From: JADJOM01 sp046327715
Lineage (GTDB): Bacteria; Gemmatimonadota; Gemmatimonadetes; Gemmatimonadales; GWC2-71-9
DNA: 64,000 bases
NCBI GenBank assembly: GCA_046327715.1
Contig: JAXLXY010000003.1
Location: 303,033-367,032, forward strand
Reading direction: 5' to 3'
Shown here: piece after piece, positions 56,058 through 63,059 of the stretch
Numbering within the stretch: position 1 is the first letter of the stretch
How the letters are laid out: every line of letters starts with the position of its first letter
Position numbers and translations under genes: made by a program
Notes under the pieces: model-generated
What the model was told of the DNA's origin: nothing
The model's database searches: none
The model's input: only the letters and a program-made list of their open reading frames with translations

Positions 56058-56083
56058 AGGGCCCGGACGGACGTCCGGGCCCT
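56058..56083 (-). terminator. Orphaned tRNA terminator
   Basis: A perfect 11-bp stem (AGGGCCCGGAC/GTCCGGGCCCT) with a 4-nt loop lies 5 bp beyond the 3' end of the tRNA fragment and is followed on the minus strand by TTCGCGTTCCCCC. It was most likely the terminator of the intact tRNA gene before an element inserted. Confidence 0.7.
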
Positions 56084-56088
56084 GCGGA

Positions 56089-56130
56089 TAGCTGGGGGCG
56101 GATTCGAACCGCCGACCCCGGCATTATGAG
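56089..56130 (-). repeat. tRNA (CAT) 3' fragment: att site at the element's left end
   Basis: The minus strand reads as the 3' half of a tRNA: anticodon loop CTCATAA (CAT), 3' anticodon stem TGCCG, 5-nt variable loop, T-arm GGCGG/CCGCC with TTCGAAT, acceptor strand CCCAGCT and discriminator A. The 5' half is missing: the sequence beyond 56130 does not pair. This is what remains at the distal end after integration into a tRNA gene. Confidence 0.85.
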
Positions 56131-56214
56131 GGGGCCCGCCCCCCTCGAAGATGCGCCCCCTCAGAGGGACGCTCCGCCACCATAGCACACGAAACGCCAC
56201 CCGACTCAAGATAG

Positions 56215-56237
56215 TTGGGTGCCATTTTGGGTGCCAT
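56215..56237 (+). repeat. Tandem 11-bp repeat TTGGGTGCCAT, possible integrase arm sites
   Basis: TTGGGTGCCAT occurs at 56215-56225 and again at 56227-56237, a 12-bp period. It lies about 85 bp inside the att fragment, where tyrosine integrases or excisionases usually bind arm-type repeats. The function is inferred from position. Confidence 0.55.
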
Positions 56238-56277
56238 GGAAACCCCATGTCGCGGCCGATCGCCGCAGGAGAGCACC

Positions 56278-56562
56278 ATGCGCGCAAGCCAGTCACCCAA
56301 GCCACGTCGGACCGCCAGGCCCCTCGCCCCGGCCCTCGATCCCCGCGGAAGTCGGCCGATGCCAGACCTGATGACCCGCGCCACCAGGGCGCATGCGGTG
56401 GCTATGCTGCTCGCCGAGTTTACCAAGAAGCGACTGGACGCGGCAATCTCTCCTGCCGACGGTGAGACCATCGCTGCGGCGGCCGCCCTCCTGGCGGAGC
56501 TGGCTGGGAGCACGGTCGAGCAGGTGCTCGAACAGGCGGAGCGCGGTCACGGGGGCCACTGA
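56278..56562 (+). CDS. Small element protein of unknown function (94 aa)
   Basis: It has a basic N-terminus (SQSPKPRRTARP) and a helical C-terminal half (AVAMLLAEFTKKRLDAAI; AAALLAELAGSTVEQVL). No family is recognised. The ATG at 56278 follows a GCAGGAGAG site set after a short GC hairpin; the same leader arrangement recurs before the next gene. It is the first gene inside the left att end. Confidence 0.65.
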   Translation: MRASQSPKPRRTARPLAPALDPRGSRPMPDLMTRATRAHAVAMLLAEFTKKRLDAAISPADGETIAAAAALLAELAGSTVEQVLEQAERGHGGH

Positions 56563-56649
56563 GCGGTGGCGGAGCCTCGTTGCCTCAGAGATCCGTTTCC
56601 GGCAGAAGGAACCCCCTGAACCGCGGCCATGGCCGCAGGAGTCGCTCTC

Positions 56650-56928
56650 ATGAAGCCGAAGAACACGCGCCCCCGAACCGGTCCGGCCCTGCTCCCCGCC
56701 CAGCCCGACTGGAAGCGGTTTGCCGAAGACTGTTTCGACACAAGTACGATCCGCGAGAGCGCGCTGATCGAGGCGCAAGGACTCGCGGGGGCGCTTCGGC
56801 AGGCCCTGCACTCTGATGCCCCCGAAGCGGAAAGCGCCGCGATCGTGCTGGTGGATGCGCTCGCGGGCCGCATCGCCGAAGGTCTCCGGGGGCATAGGCC
56901 GGTGAGGCACGCCGAGGCTTCGGCATGA
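56650..56928 (+). CDS. Small element protein of unknown function (92 aa)
   Basis: It has a Lys/Arg/Pro-rich start (KPKNTRPRTGP) and a helical alanine-rich body (GLAGALRQAL; AAIVLVDALAGRIAEGL) that loosely resembles the C-terminal half of the preceding gene's product. The start is chosen as ATG 56650, with AGGAG 8 bp upstream. An ATG at 56629 is in frame but has a poor site. The stop overlaps the next ATG (ATGA). Confidence 0.65.
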   Translation: MKPKNTRPRTGPALLPAQPDWKRFAEDCFDTSTIRESALIEAQGLAGALRQALHSDAPEAESAAIVLVDALAGRIAEGLRGHRPVRHAEASA

Positions 56929-57197
56929 GAGGCTCACAGGTTTTCGCCCTGGTGGCCCGGGAAGCCCTCTTCGAGGTTGGGGCGCGGCCGGACGATACCA
57001 GCCTGATCCGACCCGGCTAGGATGATCCCGTATTTGTCATCCGCCGCCTGGGCGGCGCGCCGTGGGCCGTGCTCGCGGATTCTATTGGGACCGGGCGGGC
57101 GGAGGTGCGGGGCCTGTCGGTGGCGGAAGCCATCAAGACGCTCGACGGACTGCGGGTTGCGGCGCAGGCCGAGACAGTGGAAGGGGCGGGCGGATGA
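56925..57197 (+). pseudogene. Small element gene with one in-frame TAG
   Basis: The ATG at 56925 overlaps the upstream stop, which implies coupling. The frame reads 31 codons, meets TAG at 57018-57020 and then continues 58 further codons with protein-like, GC3-rich composition (VFVIRRLGGAPWAVLADS; LSVAEAIKTLDGLRVAA) to TGA at 57195. No usable start lies just after the TAG in this frame. It is either a nonsense-mutated gene, two tiny genes, or a read-through gene. The protein family is unknown. Confidence 0.5.
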
Positions 57198-57260
57198 ACC
57201 GCGCGGCCTACGGACAGGGCGCGAGCTCTCACCGCGGGGGTACGAGGAGAACAGCGAAGT

Positions 57261-57286
57261 CCCGGCCAGTGATGGCCGGGGCTTTT
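57261..57286 (+). terminator. Terminator between convergent element operons
   Basis: The stem CCCGGCC/GGCCGGG (6-nt loop) is followed by GCTTTT on the plus strand, a canonical intrinsic terminator for the left operon. Flanking AGCGAA/TTCGCT extends the pairing. It also lies about 80 bp past the stop of the minus-strand gene and may work in both directions. Confidence 0.75.
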
Positions 57287-57366
57287 CGCTGTGGCTGGCG
57301 ATGGGATGGGCACAAGACAGACACAGTTCCGTCTGGCCGGGGCCGAGCCGCCAGAGCCCTCTTGCC

Positions 57367-58380
57367 TCAGTGGGCTGCCCGCCCGCGGGCTTTCGCGTAA
57401 ATGGATGCGACGTCAGCCGCCCGGCTAAAGCGGCCGTCGGCCTTCAGCCTCTCGTTGCACCAGGCCATGACCCGGACCCAGTAGGGGGCGGGCCCACCGC
57501 GGGCCGGCCGCCCACGTTTGCCGGGAGGCGGGCCCACCGCTGCCACCGCCTCGAGGACCAGGGCTCGCTTGGCTCCGATCCCCGACCGCGGGCCTTGGCT
57601 GATCGTGCGTGCTACGCTCCGCCAGATGCCTTTCCATTCCCGGTTACTGGGAACGGTGTTGCTCGGGAGATAGAGCGCCGTCGCCGCCTCACGCCGTCCG
57701 CCGCCCCATGGGTCGCTCCCCGCCGGATGCAGGTAGGTGGTCTCGAGGAGAATTGTCGTCAGCAGCTCTTTACCCAGGAGCACGTGTGCCACGGCCGCCC
57801 GGTTCGCCAATCGCTCGGAGTGCGTCCCACTGCCCGCCAGGCCGGGGTAGGTCCGCCGCACGATCGCGCCCGCCGCCTGCGTCAGGAGCGCTAGGGGTGA
57901 GCTGGTATGAAATGGGATGGGGTGAGGGAGAAGCTCCAGCACTGGAACGGAGAAATCCACAGACACGCGCGCACCACCTTTTCTAACCATCGCTTCCAAC
58001 TTGCGCGCTATGCCCGCGGTGCCGGCCGGGATCGTTGGCGCCCGGCCGGCGGAGGCCTCGGCCCATTTCCTGGCAGAGGGCCACGCCCGGAAGGGCACGC
58101 CCTTCGACTTGAAGAGCTGTAGGCGCGTCTCGAGTACCAGGGAGGCAAGCTCCCGCTGCATCGCCGCTTGAAGGGTCCGCTCCCTTCGCCGTTCCAGGTG
58201 AAACACCTCGACACTGGAAGGTTCCACTGGCACCGGAGGCGCGCGATCGGCAATCCCCTGGATCTCGCGCGCTGGCAAGCCGCGATCAGTAAGCTCTCGG
58301 GTCCAGTGCCGCCGCACCGCCTCGCGATAGCTCCCCGCAGCTGCAAGCCCGTCCCGCGCCCGTTCGCCGCTCTCCGCCAT
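57367..58380 (-). CDS. Element protein of unknown function (337 aa), opposite strand
   Basis: The 337-residue product has a charged N-terminal half (YREAVRRHWTRELTDRGL; HLERRRERTLQAAMQREL) and a C-terminal region ending RFSRAADVASIYAKARGR. No signal peptide, membrane helix or known motif is seen. The ATG at 58380 has a strong GGGAGGGGAC site. It is the only minus-strand gene of the visible element and is divergent from 58465-58719. It may be a regulator or replication-related protein, but the sequence does not decide this. Confidence 0.75.
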   Translation of the reverse strand: MAESGERARDGLAAAGSYREAVRRHWTRELTDRGLPAREIQGIADRAPPVPVEPSSVEVFHLERRRERTLQAAMQRELASLVLETRLQLFKSKGVPFRAWPSARKWAEASAGRAPTIPAGTAGIARKLEAMVRKGGARVSVDFSVPVLELLPHPIPFHTSSPLALLTQAAGAIVRRTYPGLAGSGTHSERLANRAAVAHVLLGKELLTTILLETTYLHPAGSDPWGGGRREAATALYLPSNTVPSNREWKGIWRSVARTISQGPRSGIGAKRALVLEAVAAVGPPPGKRGRPARGGPAPYWVRVMAWCNERLKADGRFSRAADVASIYAKARGRAAH

Positions 58381-58398
58381 GTCCCCTCCCAGCTTTGT

Positions 58399-58440
58399 TA
58401 AATATGCCGCGTGGCTCCGCGAGTGGCCGTAATATACAAT
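58399..58440 (+). promoter_or_regulatory. Element promoter A with 12-bp motif TAAATATGCCGC
   Basis: TAAATATGCCGC (58399-58410), a weak -35 TGGCTC (58412-58417), a 17-bp spacer and -10 TACAAT (58435-58440) precede the gene at 58465. The same 12-mer with identical spacing recurs at 60674. The region is also the divergent promoter space of the minus-strand gene, so the motif could be a shared operator. Confidence 0.65.
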
Positions 58441-58464
58441 GGGGGTGACACCAGGAGGACATGA

Positions 58465-58719
58465 ATGGACGTGACACCGCCGGAAGTCTTTGCCCGCCAT
58501 ATCGACGGCGCCTACTCCGCCATGGCCGCGGCGCTCAAGGCGGCGCAGCACGTGCGATCGCTGCGGGAGCAGGGCGCAGATCCCTTCGAGGTCGAGCGGG
58601 CCGAAGACGAGGGTTTCGCCACCTTGGAGCGCACGCGCGCGATCTTCGACCGAATCACCCACTTGCTGAGGCTCAAGCCCGAAGTGCCGGCGGACGGCCC
58701 GGGGCTCGCGCGGAACTGA
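58465..58719 (+). CDS. Small helical element protein (84 aa)
   Basis: An 84-residue, largely helical and acidic protein (AAALKAAQHVRSLREQG; DEGFATLERTRAIFDRI) of unrecognised family. ATG 58465 is preferred over ATG 58461 because AGGAGG at 58453-58458 sits 6 bp upstream of it. It is transcribed from promoter A and followed by an 11-bp hairpin. Confidence 0.7.
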   Translation: MDVTPPEVFARHIDGAYSAMAAALKAAQHVRSLREQGADPFEVERAEDEGFATLERTRAIFDRITHLLRLKPEVPADGPGLARN

Positions 58720-58971
58720 GCAGGACCCCCGCCGGCGCGATGCCGGCGGGGGCAAGCTGGAGGAGGGGGGTTGGACGGCTCGACTGAGGGGCGCATTTCG
58801 TGAGAGTCGTGCGCTCGGCTGCTGCATCCCGCAGCAGCCCCGTTCTCTCCCTCTGGATTGGCAGGACCCGCCCCCGTGCGCGACGCCTGGCGGCACCTCT
58901 TCGCCTCTGCGGGATGTAGACGCGGAAGAGTCTCGCGAAGTGAGTGCAACCTGACCATAGGAGCTGGCACC
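58720..58971 (+). other. Gene-free leader upstream of the capsid gene, with two hairpins
   Basis: No convincing gene is present. A perfect 11-bp stem lies at 58726-58736/58742-58752 (CCCCCGCCGGC) without a T-run. An 8-bp stem at 58817-58824/58832-58839 (GGCTGCTG/CAGCAGCC) is followed by CCGTTCTCTCCC. They could limit or structure the capsid transcript. No prohead protease or scaffold gene is found here. Confidence 0.5.
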
Positions 58972-60147
58972 ATGACGGAAGTGGAGCGAGAAGCGCTCGA
59001 GGAAGTCCGCCAGGAGATTGCGAAGGCGGGGAGGGTGGTGGACCAGATCAAGGCCGGCCGGGACGCCCAGGGCGTGGAGATCAGCGCCCTCAGGGCGCGG
59101 GTGCGGGACCTGGAGACCCAGGCCGCGCGGCTCGAGTTGTACCCGGGGCAGGCGCGGGGGGGCTCCGCCAACCCGGAGATCCTGGCTGCCTGGGGGAAGT
59201 GGGCCCGGACCGGCTCGAAGGAGATCCAGGCGAGCCTGAGCGTCGGCAGTGACCCGGACGGCGGGGTGTTCGTGGTCCCGGAGATCCGCCAGGAGATCGA
59301 GCGGCACGAGCTGGACATGTCGCCGATCGAGCAGCTGGCTACCGTGGTCTCCCCGCCCATCGGCAGCGAGTTCGGGACGATCATCGACCGGCGCGGCATC
59401 GAGTCGGGATGGGTCGGCGAGGCCACCTCGCGGGACGAGACAGACGCTCCGGACCTCGGGAAGGTCACCATCCCGATCGGGGAGATCTATGCCAATCCCC
59501 GGGCCACCCAGAGCCTCCTGGATGATGCCGGGGTGGACGTCGGCAGCTGGCTCACCCAGTCGATCGCGGACGAGTTCTCGCTCCAGGTCGGCGCGGCCAG
59601 CGTCTCCGGGAACGGGATCAACAAGCCGCGCGGGTTCCTGACGTACACCAACGTCGCCACCAGCGATGCCACCCGGGCCTGGGATCAGATCCAGTACATC
59701 CCGACGGGGCACGCCACTGCCTTCCTCGCCCCCACCACCAGCGTCAGCCCGGCGGATCATCTCTTCGACGTCGTGGCCGCGCTGAAGGCCGCCTATCGGC
59801 GGAACGCCTCGTGGGTCATGAACAGCATCACCCTCGCCACGGTCCGCAAGTGGAAGGACGCCGATGGCAAGTTCGTGGTGGCGCCGGGCCTCGAGCAGGG
59901 CGCGCCGGAGCGCCTGATGGGCTACCCGATCGTGACCTTCGAGGACATGCCCGCCGTGGGCGCGAACGCCTTCCCGATCGCCTTCGGTGACTGGCGGCGC
60001 GCCTACACCCTGGTGCTCCGCAACATCCGGATCCTCCGGGACCCGTTCACCGCCAAGCCGTTCGTGCAGTTCTACACCACCCGGCGGGTGGGCGGCGGGG
60101 TCACCAACTGCCAGGCCCTGAAGCTGGTGAAGGTCGCCACGTCCTGA
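58972..60147 (+). CDS. HK97-family major capsid protein
   Basis: The 391-residue product starts with a coiled-coil delta-like domain (about 1-60; EALEEVRQEIAKAGRVVDQI). The HK97 capsid fold follows, with features such as GGVFVVPEI, SWLTQSIADEFSLQVG, GNGINKPRGFL and a C-terminal FGDWRRAYTLVLRNI. AGGAG lies 8 bp before the ATG at 58972. A delta domain normally needs a prohead protease or self-scaffolding; no protease gene is adjacent. The HNH gene follows 58 bp downstream. Confidence 0.93.
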   Translation: MTEVEREALEEVRQEIAKAGRVVDQIKAGRDAQGVEISALRARVRDLETQAARLELYPGQARGGSANPEILAAWGKWARTGSKEIQASLSVGSDPDGGVFVVPEIRQEIERHELDMSPIEQLATVVSPPIGSEFGTIIDRRGIESGWVGEATSRDETDAPDLGKVTIPIGEIYANPRATQSLLDDAGVDVGSWLTQSIADEFSLQVGAASVSGNGINKPRGFLTYTNVATSDATRAWDQIQYIPTGHATAFLAPTTSVSPADHLFDVVAALKAAYRRNASWVMNSITLATVRKWKDADGKFVVAPGLEQGAPERLMGYPIVTFEDMPAVGANAFPIAFGDWRRAYTLVLRNIRILRDPFTAKPFVQFYTTRRVGGGVTNCQALKLVKVATS

Positions 60148-60205
60148 CCATGAGGGCCTCCCGCTCCGCTCCGGCGGGGCGGGGGGCTACCCCTCACGAG
60201 CGGAG

Positions 60206-60607
60206 TTGATCGTCCCATGTCACACCGCGCTCCCTGCTCCCTCCCCCTGCCCCGAGCCTGGCTGCCCAGTGCTGACGCTCGGCGGCCGGTGCCCCGCCCA
60301 TCGGCGGGATGAGTATCGGCGGAAGGATGACCAACGAGAGAGCGCAGCCCAGCGTGGCTAGGGGGCACGCTGGCAGTGGGAGAGCAAGCGGTACCTGCGT
60401 CTCCATCCGCTCTGCGTCCAGTGCCTGGCCCATGGCAGGACTGAGCCCTCGACGGTGGTAGACCACATCACCCCGCACCGAGGGGATCAACACCGATTCT
60501 GGGACGAGGGGAACTGGCAGGCGCTGTGCGCCACCTGCCACAACCGGAAGACGGCGGGTGAAGTGAACCGGAGGAAGGCCGATGGCCGCGCGGCCATCGG
60601 TTGGTAA
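60206..60607 (+). pseudogene. Phage HNH endonuclease gene interrupted by an in-frame TAG
   Basis: One frame encodes the whole phage-type HNH protein: a zinc-ligand CPEPGC at the N-terminus, the RGxGARW segment, LHPLCVQC, then VVDHITPHRGD, NWQALC and CHNRKT. At 60359-60361 the codon is TAG exactly where relatives usually have Tyr (RGY). The start is also unclear: TTG 60206 is in frame with a poor site, while ATG 60217 is one base out of frame beside a CCCCC run. Such nucleases aid DNA packaging with terminase. It is either inactivated or read through. Confidence 0.75.
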
Positions 60608-60673
60608 CGGTAGCCCGAAACGCTGGGCCTGCAGCCGCGCGCGCTCCAGCGCCAAAACCGCTCCCGACGTTCC

Positions 60674-60715
60674 TAAATATGCCGCTTAGCTCCCGCGACG
60701 GCAGCATTATAGGAT
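60674..60715 (+). promoter_or_regulatory. Element promoter B with 12-bp motif TAAATATGCCGC
   Basis: TAAATATGCCGC (60674-60685), TAGCTC (60687-60692), a 17-bp spacer and -10 TAGGAT (60710-60715) repeat the layout of promoter A base for base in spacing. It would start the transcript of the 60828-63722 gene block with a leader of roughly 105 nt that contains a CGGCCG inverted repeat. Confidence 0.65.
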
Positions 60716-60827
60716 AGAAGCACCGCTTGGAAGTGCTCAATGCCTGAAACGCCGAACGGCCGCCCCCTGCCCAGGGACGGCCGCCGGTGAGATGAACCAC
60801 CCTCAACCCTGATGGAGGCAGGGCTCT

Positions 60828-61079
60828 ATGAATCTAACCGCCCCGCACGAGCTCGGCCCTGGCGTGATTGAACTCACCTCAGAGCTGCAGGTCCGCATCG
60901 TTCCCATCTGCACTCGGCGCAACGCGCGCTGGCAGCTGGATATCCGGCTCTATCGTCGCCAGACGGCCGCCGGGGAGGGCATCTACCTCCCCACCCTCGC
61001 CGGGTTTCGCATGGCCACTGGCCTCGCGGCACAGTTCGCCGGCAAGGTGCTCGCCGTCGCCAAGGCCTGCGAGTCATGA
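60828..61079 (+). CDS. Small element protein, possibly PC4/p15-like ssDNA-binding (83 aa)
   Basis: An 83-residue protein. The pattern of beta strands with LDIRLYRR and a helix (GFRMATGLAAQFAGKVLAVA) loosely resembles the PC4/p15 coactivator-like ssDNA-binding domain common in phages, but the match is weak. The ATG at 60828 has GGAGG about 8 bp upstream. The stop overlaps the next ATG (ATGA). It is the first gene of the promoter B block. Confidence 0.65.
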   Translation: MNLTAPHELGPGVIELTSELQVRIVPICTRRNARWQLDIRLYRRQTAAGEGIYLPTLAGFRMATGLAAQFAGKVLAVAKACES

Positions 61080-61303
61080 CCGAAGCCGGACGCTATCCCC
61101 AGGCGGGTGACGTGGTGCGGTGGGGTACCCACAACTGGCGAATTAGGGCTCTGGTGGTGGCGCCTAAGCCCACCGTCGTCCTGGACATCCTGGGGCGCCG
61201 AGACTCCCTCCGAGTCGATCTGGAGCTGTGGGCCCTCGCCAGCTGGCAGGAACCGCCCGGGCGGTGGTGGTTGCCGGAGCATCACCGGCCGGGGGCGGCT
61301 TGA
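61076..61303 (+). CDS. Small element protein of unknown function (75 aa)
   Basis: A 75-residue protein with two Trp-rich ends (VVRWGTHNWRIRAL; WQEPPGRWWLPEHH) and a central beta-like VVLDILGRRDSLRVDLELW. No family is recognised. It is coupled to both neighbours by overlaps (ATGA before, TTGA after). It is small, but the clean overlap chain supports its reality. Confidence 0.65.
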   Translation: MTEAGRYPQAGDVVRWGTHNWRIRALVVAPKPTVVLDILGRRDSLRVDLELWALASWQEPPGRWWLPEHHRPGAA

Positions 61304-61527
61304 GACCGGCGCTCGAGGCTTGGCGCCGCCGGGGGGACCCGAGACGCCGGGATGCGCTCTGGATTGCCGCGGCGTGGGAGGCGCGCGGAGATCCGGCCGC
61401 CCTCGAGCGCGCCCAGGAGATCGCGGCCGCGGCCGCGGCGTGTCGGGATCCGCGCTGCGACCATGCGGGCGCTGCTTGCCTTCGGTGGGCGATGGCCTCC
61501 CCGTACGCCAAGCAGGGCGCAGCATGA
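61300..61527 (+). CDS. Small element protein of unknown function (75 aa), TTG start
   Basis: The proposed TTG at 61300 overlaps the upstream stop (TTGA) and gives a 75-residue Arg/Ala-rich helical protein (LEAWRRRGDPRRRDALWIAAAW) with a Cys/His cluster CRDPRCDH that might bind metal. An in-frame ATG at 61228 would overlap the preceding gene by 76 bp. The stop overlaps the next ATG (ATGA). Confidence 0.55.
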   Translation: MRPALEAWRRRGDPRRRDALWIAAAWEARGDPAALERAQEIAAAAAACRDPRCDHAGAACLRWAMASPYAKQGAA

Positions 61528-63059
61528 GCCCCATGGCCTTGGAGCAGCACGAAGCAAACGTCCGCCAGCTTGCGGGCGAGCGGCCTCCGCCCCCACCTGA
61601 TCCCTGGCCAACCCTGGACGGGCTCGCTCGCCACGGCCTCGCCGGGGATGTGGTGGACGCGGTGGAGCCCGTCAGTGAAGCCGACCCCGTGGCGGTCCTG
61701 GTGCAGTTCCTCGCCGCCTTCGGGAACGCCTGCAACCGCGGGGCCTACTTCACGGTGGAATCCGCGACCCACCACCAAAACCTCAACGTGCTCCTAGTGG
61801 GGCAGTCGTCGCGCGGCCGGAAGGGCACAAGCTGGAAACAGGTGCTCCGGCTTTTCCAGGAGGCGGACGCGGATTGGGCGCGCACCCGGGTCCTGAGCGG
61901 ACTCTCTTCCGGGGAGGGGCTGATTTGGTCGGTGCGGGATCCGATCTACCGCCAGGCGGCGGTGCGGGAGGGAAAGCAGGTCGTGCGGTACGAGCAGCAG
62001 CTCGAGGATGCTGGGGTGGAGGACAAGCGATTGTGTGCTCTGGCAGAGGAGTTCGGGAGCCTGCTCCGGGTCATGAAGCGAGAGAGCAACACGCTCTCGG
62101 CGGTGCTCCGGCAGGCCTGGGATGGAGTGGATCTCCGGGTCCTGACCAAGGTGACGCCGGCCGTGGCCACCAACCCCCACGTTTCGGTCATCGGGCACGT
62201 CACCCAGGACGAGCTGAAGCGGGAGCTGGATCGGGTCGAGCTCATGAATGGATTCCTCAACCGCTTCCTGATTGTCTGCGCCAGGCGGAGCAAGGAACTG
62301 CCGGAGGGGGGCCAGGTGAACGGGACCGCGTTCCGGCGCCTGGCCGGCGACCTCCGCCTGGCGCTCGATCATGGGCGGACGGTTGGAGAGCTGCGGCGGG
62401 ATGAGGCGGCGCGGGCCTACTGGCCGACCATGTACTCCCAGCTCACGGCGGACCGGCCGGGGATGCTCGGCGCTGCAACGGCCAGGGCGGAAGCCCAGGT
62501 GGCCCGACTGGCGATGATCTACGCGGTGCTGGACCTCGCCTCCGAGATCCGCGTGAGCCACCTGGACGCGGCCTTTGCGCTGTGGAAGTACTGCGAGGGC
62601 TCCGCCCTGTATCTGTTCGGCCAGAGCACCGGAGACCCCTTGGCCGACGAGATGCTGCGGGCGCTCACCGACGCTGGCGCCGCGGGGCTCACCCGCACCC
62701 AGATCACCGGTGACGTCTTTCGTGGGAATCGGTCCAAGGTGGAGCTTGACCGGGCGCTCACCACCCTCGAGCGGGCGGGACTGGCGCGCGCCGAGCGTGT
62801 TGCCCATGGACGGGGGCGCCCGGCGGAGCGCTGGATTAGTTCGTCACGTTCGTTTCTTTCGTCCCCCCAAGTGGACAGCGAAGAGGAGGGAGATACACCC
62901 GACAGTGCCATACAGACATACGAAATAAACGAAGTAAGAGACTCGGTAAGAACTCTCGGATCTGTGTTGGCTGACGAAGAACGAAGTATCTCCGAGGCCG
63001 GCCCCGGGCTCGAGGACATCCCCCCTGACTGGCTACCGCCCGGTGGCGAGGGCGAGTGA
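61524..63059 (+). CDS. DUF3987-type phage replication ATPase
   Basis: The 511-residue protein has a P-loop-like motif LLVGQSSRGRKGTSW near residue 90 and a Walker B-like region LCALAEEFGSLLRVM. Further conserved-looking blocks follow (VSVIGHVTQDEL; LMNGFLNRFLIVCARR), then a C-terminal winged-helix-like segment (LTRTQITGDVFRGN) and an acidic tail. Proteins of this class are common in phage and satellite replication modules and are thought to act as helicase or primase-helicase components. The ATG at 61524 overlaps the upstream stop. Confidence 0.8.
   Translation: MSPMALEQHEANVRQLAGERPPPPPDPWPTLDGLARHGLAGDVVDAVEPVSEADPVAVLVQFLAAFGNACNRGAYFTVESATHHQNLNVLLVGQSSRGRKGTSWKQVLRLFQEADADWARTRVLSGLSSGEGLIWSVRDPIYRQAAVREGKQVVRYEQQLEDAGVEDKRLCALAEEFGSLLRVMKRESNTLSAVLRQAWDGVDLRVLTKVTPAVATNPHVSVIGHVTQDELKRELDRVELMNGFLNRFLIVCARRSKELPEGGQVNGTAFRRLAGDLRLALDHGRTVGELRRDEAARAYWPTMYSQLTADRPGMLGAATARAEAQVARLAMIYAVLDLASEIRVSHLDAAFALWKYCEGSALYLFGQSTGDPLADEMLRALTDAGAAGLTRTQITGDVFRGNRSKVELDRALTTLERAGLARAERVAHGRGRPAERWISSSRSFLSSPQVDSEEEGDTPDSAIQTYEINEVRDSVRTLGSVLADEERSISEAGPGLEDIPPDWLPPGGEGE

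Noticed and set aside
56131..56200. Possible 5' half of the CAT tRNA next to the 3' fragment
   Set aside because: The sequence beyond 56130 does not pair with the anticodon stem or the acceptor strand, so the tRNA is not complete here.
57194..57400. Possible gene starting at ATG 57194, overlapping the preceding TGA
   Set aside because: It runs straight through a canonical terminator hairpin and has a composition unlike a protein (many Arg/Gly/Ser).
58461..58787. Alternative frame from ATG 58461
   Set aside because: The ribosome site is only 2 bp away and the product is Arg/Gly-rich; the frame from 58465 has better spacing and composition.
58858..58971. N-terminal extension of the capsid protein from TTG 58858
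   Set aside because: ATG 58972 has a well-spaced AGGAG site and begins directly with the delta-like coiled coil; the extension is Arg/Cys-rich and unlike capsid proteins.
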